DNA from: Solenopsis invicta
Taxonomy: Eukaryota; Arthropoda; Insecta; Hymenoptera; Formicidae
Assembly (NCBI RefSeq): GCF_016802725.1
Contig: NC_052666.1
Span: 13,037,375-13,101,374 of the forward strand
DNA: 64,000 bases
Direction: 5' to 3'
The translations under genes were made by a program, and so were the position numbers. The notes under the pieces were generated by a model. That model ran no database searches. It saw nothing but the letters and a program-made list of their open reading frames with translations, and was not told the DNA's origin. Positions 63,530-64,000 of the stretch are shown piece after piece. Positions within the stretch are counted from its first letter, which is position 1; every line of letters begins with the position of its first letter.

Positions 63530-64000
63530 TTATTTGCCAGTCAATCTAGTAAAGTCCATTAAGGTTCGTCCTGATGGGGTGGGGTCCTGTACATGAGGGG
63601 TTGTTGTGTGCTTATCCTGCATAACTGCCGCCACCTGAACAGCACCTTCCTTCCTGACTTCCTGAAGAGCTCTCACTCTTCCCTCTACCAAGCCTAATCG
63701 CTTTTGCACAGAGACAATTTGGTCTTGCATCTCCTCATGCATTCTTTTCAACTCCTCATGTCTCCTCCTCTCAATTTCTTCTCTTTGCTGATTTAGTCTA
63801 ATCCTCTCTTCTTTGTCCTCACGATATTCCTGAATGAACTCCTCCAAGAGTTTAAACACCGTTGAGGTTGTTATTTTTTCACGAGGATTTTGCTCTGTAA
63901 TGGGTAATCGAGAAAACCCTTCCTTGAGTCTCTTCTGACGTGTGACTCTTCTCTCCTCTTCCGGTGATATTTGTCTTTTTGAGGTTGCTTCTCTGTGAGT
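63530..64000 (-). CDS. Partial coiled-coil protein, start beyond the window
   Basis: The minus frame is open from the window edge to a stop at 63530, at least 156 codons. It reads ATSKRQISPEEERRVTRQKR, then LPITEQNPREKITTSTVFK, a Glu/Arg-rich coiled coil (about EFIQEYREDKEERIRLNQQR onward through EELKRMHEEMQDQIVSVQKR) and a polar end TLMDFTRLTGK. There is no catalytic motif. Coiled-coil proteins of this kind occur as Gag-like N-terminal proteins of retroelements and as host proteins, so I leave it unassigned. Confidence 0.6.
   Translation of the reverse strand, partial: THREATSKRQISPEEERRVTRQKRLKEGFSRLPITEQNPREKITTSTVFKLLEEFIQEYREDKEERIRLNQQREEIERRRHEELKRMHEEMQDQIVSVQKRLGLVEGRVRALQEVRKEGAVQVAAVMQDKHTTTPHVQDPTPSGRTLMDFTRLTGK

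Overview
This 64 kb window is eukaryotic and is built almost entirely of transposable elements layered into one another. I could support no ordinary host gene. The mix of families (Tc1/mariner relatives with long inverted repeats, CACTA/EnSpm with a DUF4806 gene, PIF/Harbinger with a Myb-like partner, Maverick/Polinton-type polymerase relics, R1-like and RTE-like non-LTR elements, and many solo Gypsy LTRs) points to an insect, and I infer a hymenopteran, probably an ant. That inference rests on family resemblance, not on a host marker.

Layout. 0-1.7 kb: decayed R1-clade non-LTR element with 12-bp and 24-bp minisatellites. 3.3-5.9 kb: Tc1/mariner-like element carrying a full transposase gene (broken only by a solo LTR) head-to-head with an internally deleted copy. 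5.96-8.47 kb: element 'A', unclassified, with a basic ORF. 9.0-11.8 kb: Polinton-type polymerase relic split by a solo LTR, then an unknown acidic/Cys-rich pseudogene. 12.0-19.6 kb: CACTA-like element with an intact 716-aa transposase and an intact six-exon DUF4806 gene. 20.5-22.9 kb: two broken unknown or protease-like genes. 23.4-26.8 kb: minisatellites, a tRNA-like repeat and an LTR fragment. 27.0-42.2 kb: RTE-like reverse transcriptase interrupted by a solo LTR and by a 12.3 kb palindromic Tc1/mariner-like element, which itself carries a complete young Gypsy element (31.2-38.1 kb). 43.5-52.6 kb: Harbinger relic (transposase plus, Myb-like gene minus) with a 1.4 kb palindrome in an intron and element 'B', a relative of 'A', inserted between its genes. 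52.7-56.3 kb: LTR fragment and an intact third Tc1/mariner-like element. 56.4-64.0 kb: LTRs, a 1.3 kb mariner inside an unknown coding relic, and a partial coiled-coil ORF running off the edge.

How the parts relate. The insertion order can be read from interrupted reading frames and target-site duplications: RTE-like element, then palindromic DNA element (TA duplication), then Gypsy (CATG duplication). Proteins that look intact are the transposases at 38.3 and 54.5 kb, the CACTA transposase, the spliced DUF4806 gene, and Gypsy gag/pol/ORF3 with a GGGAAAC -1 frameshift site. The most unusual material is (1) two independent elements that each pair a full transposase with an in-frame, internally deleted inverted copy, and (2) the A/B element pair with an unrecognised FDPS[IV]F protein.
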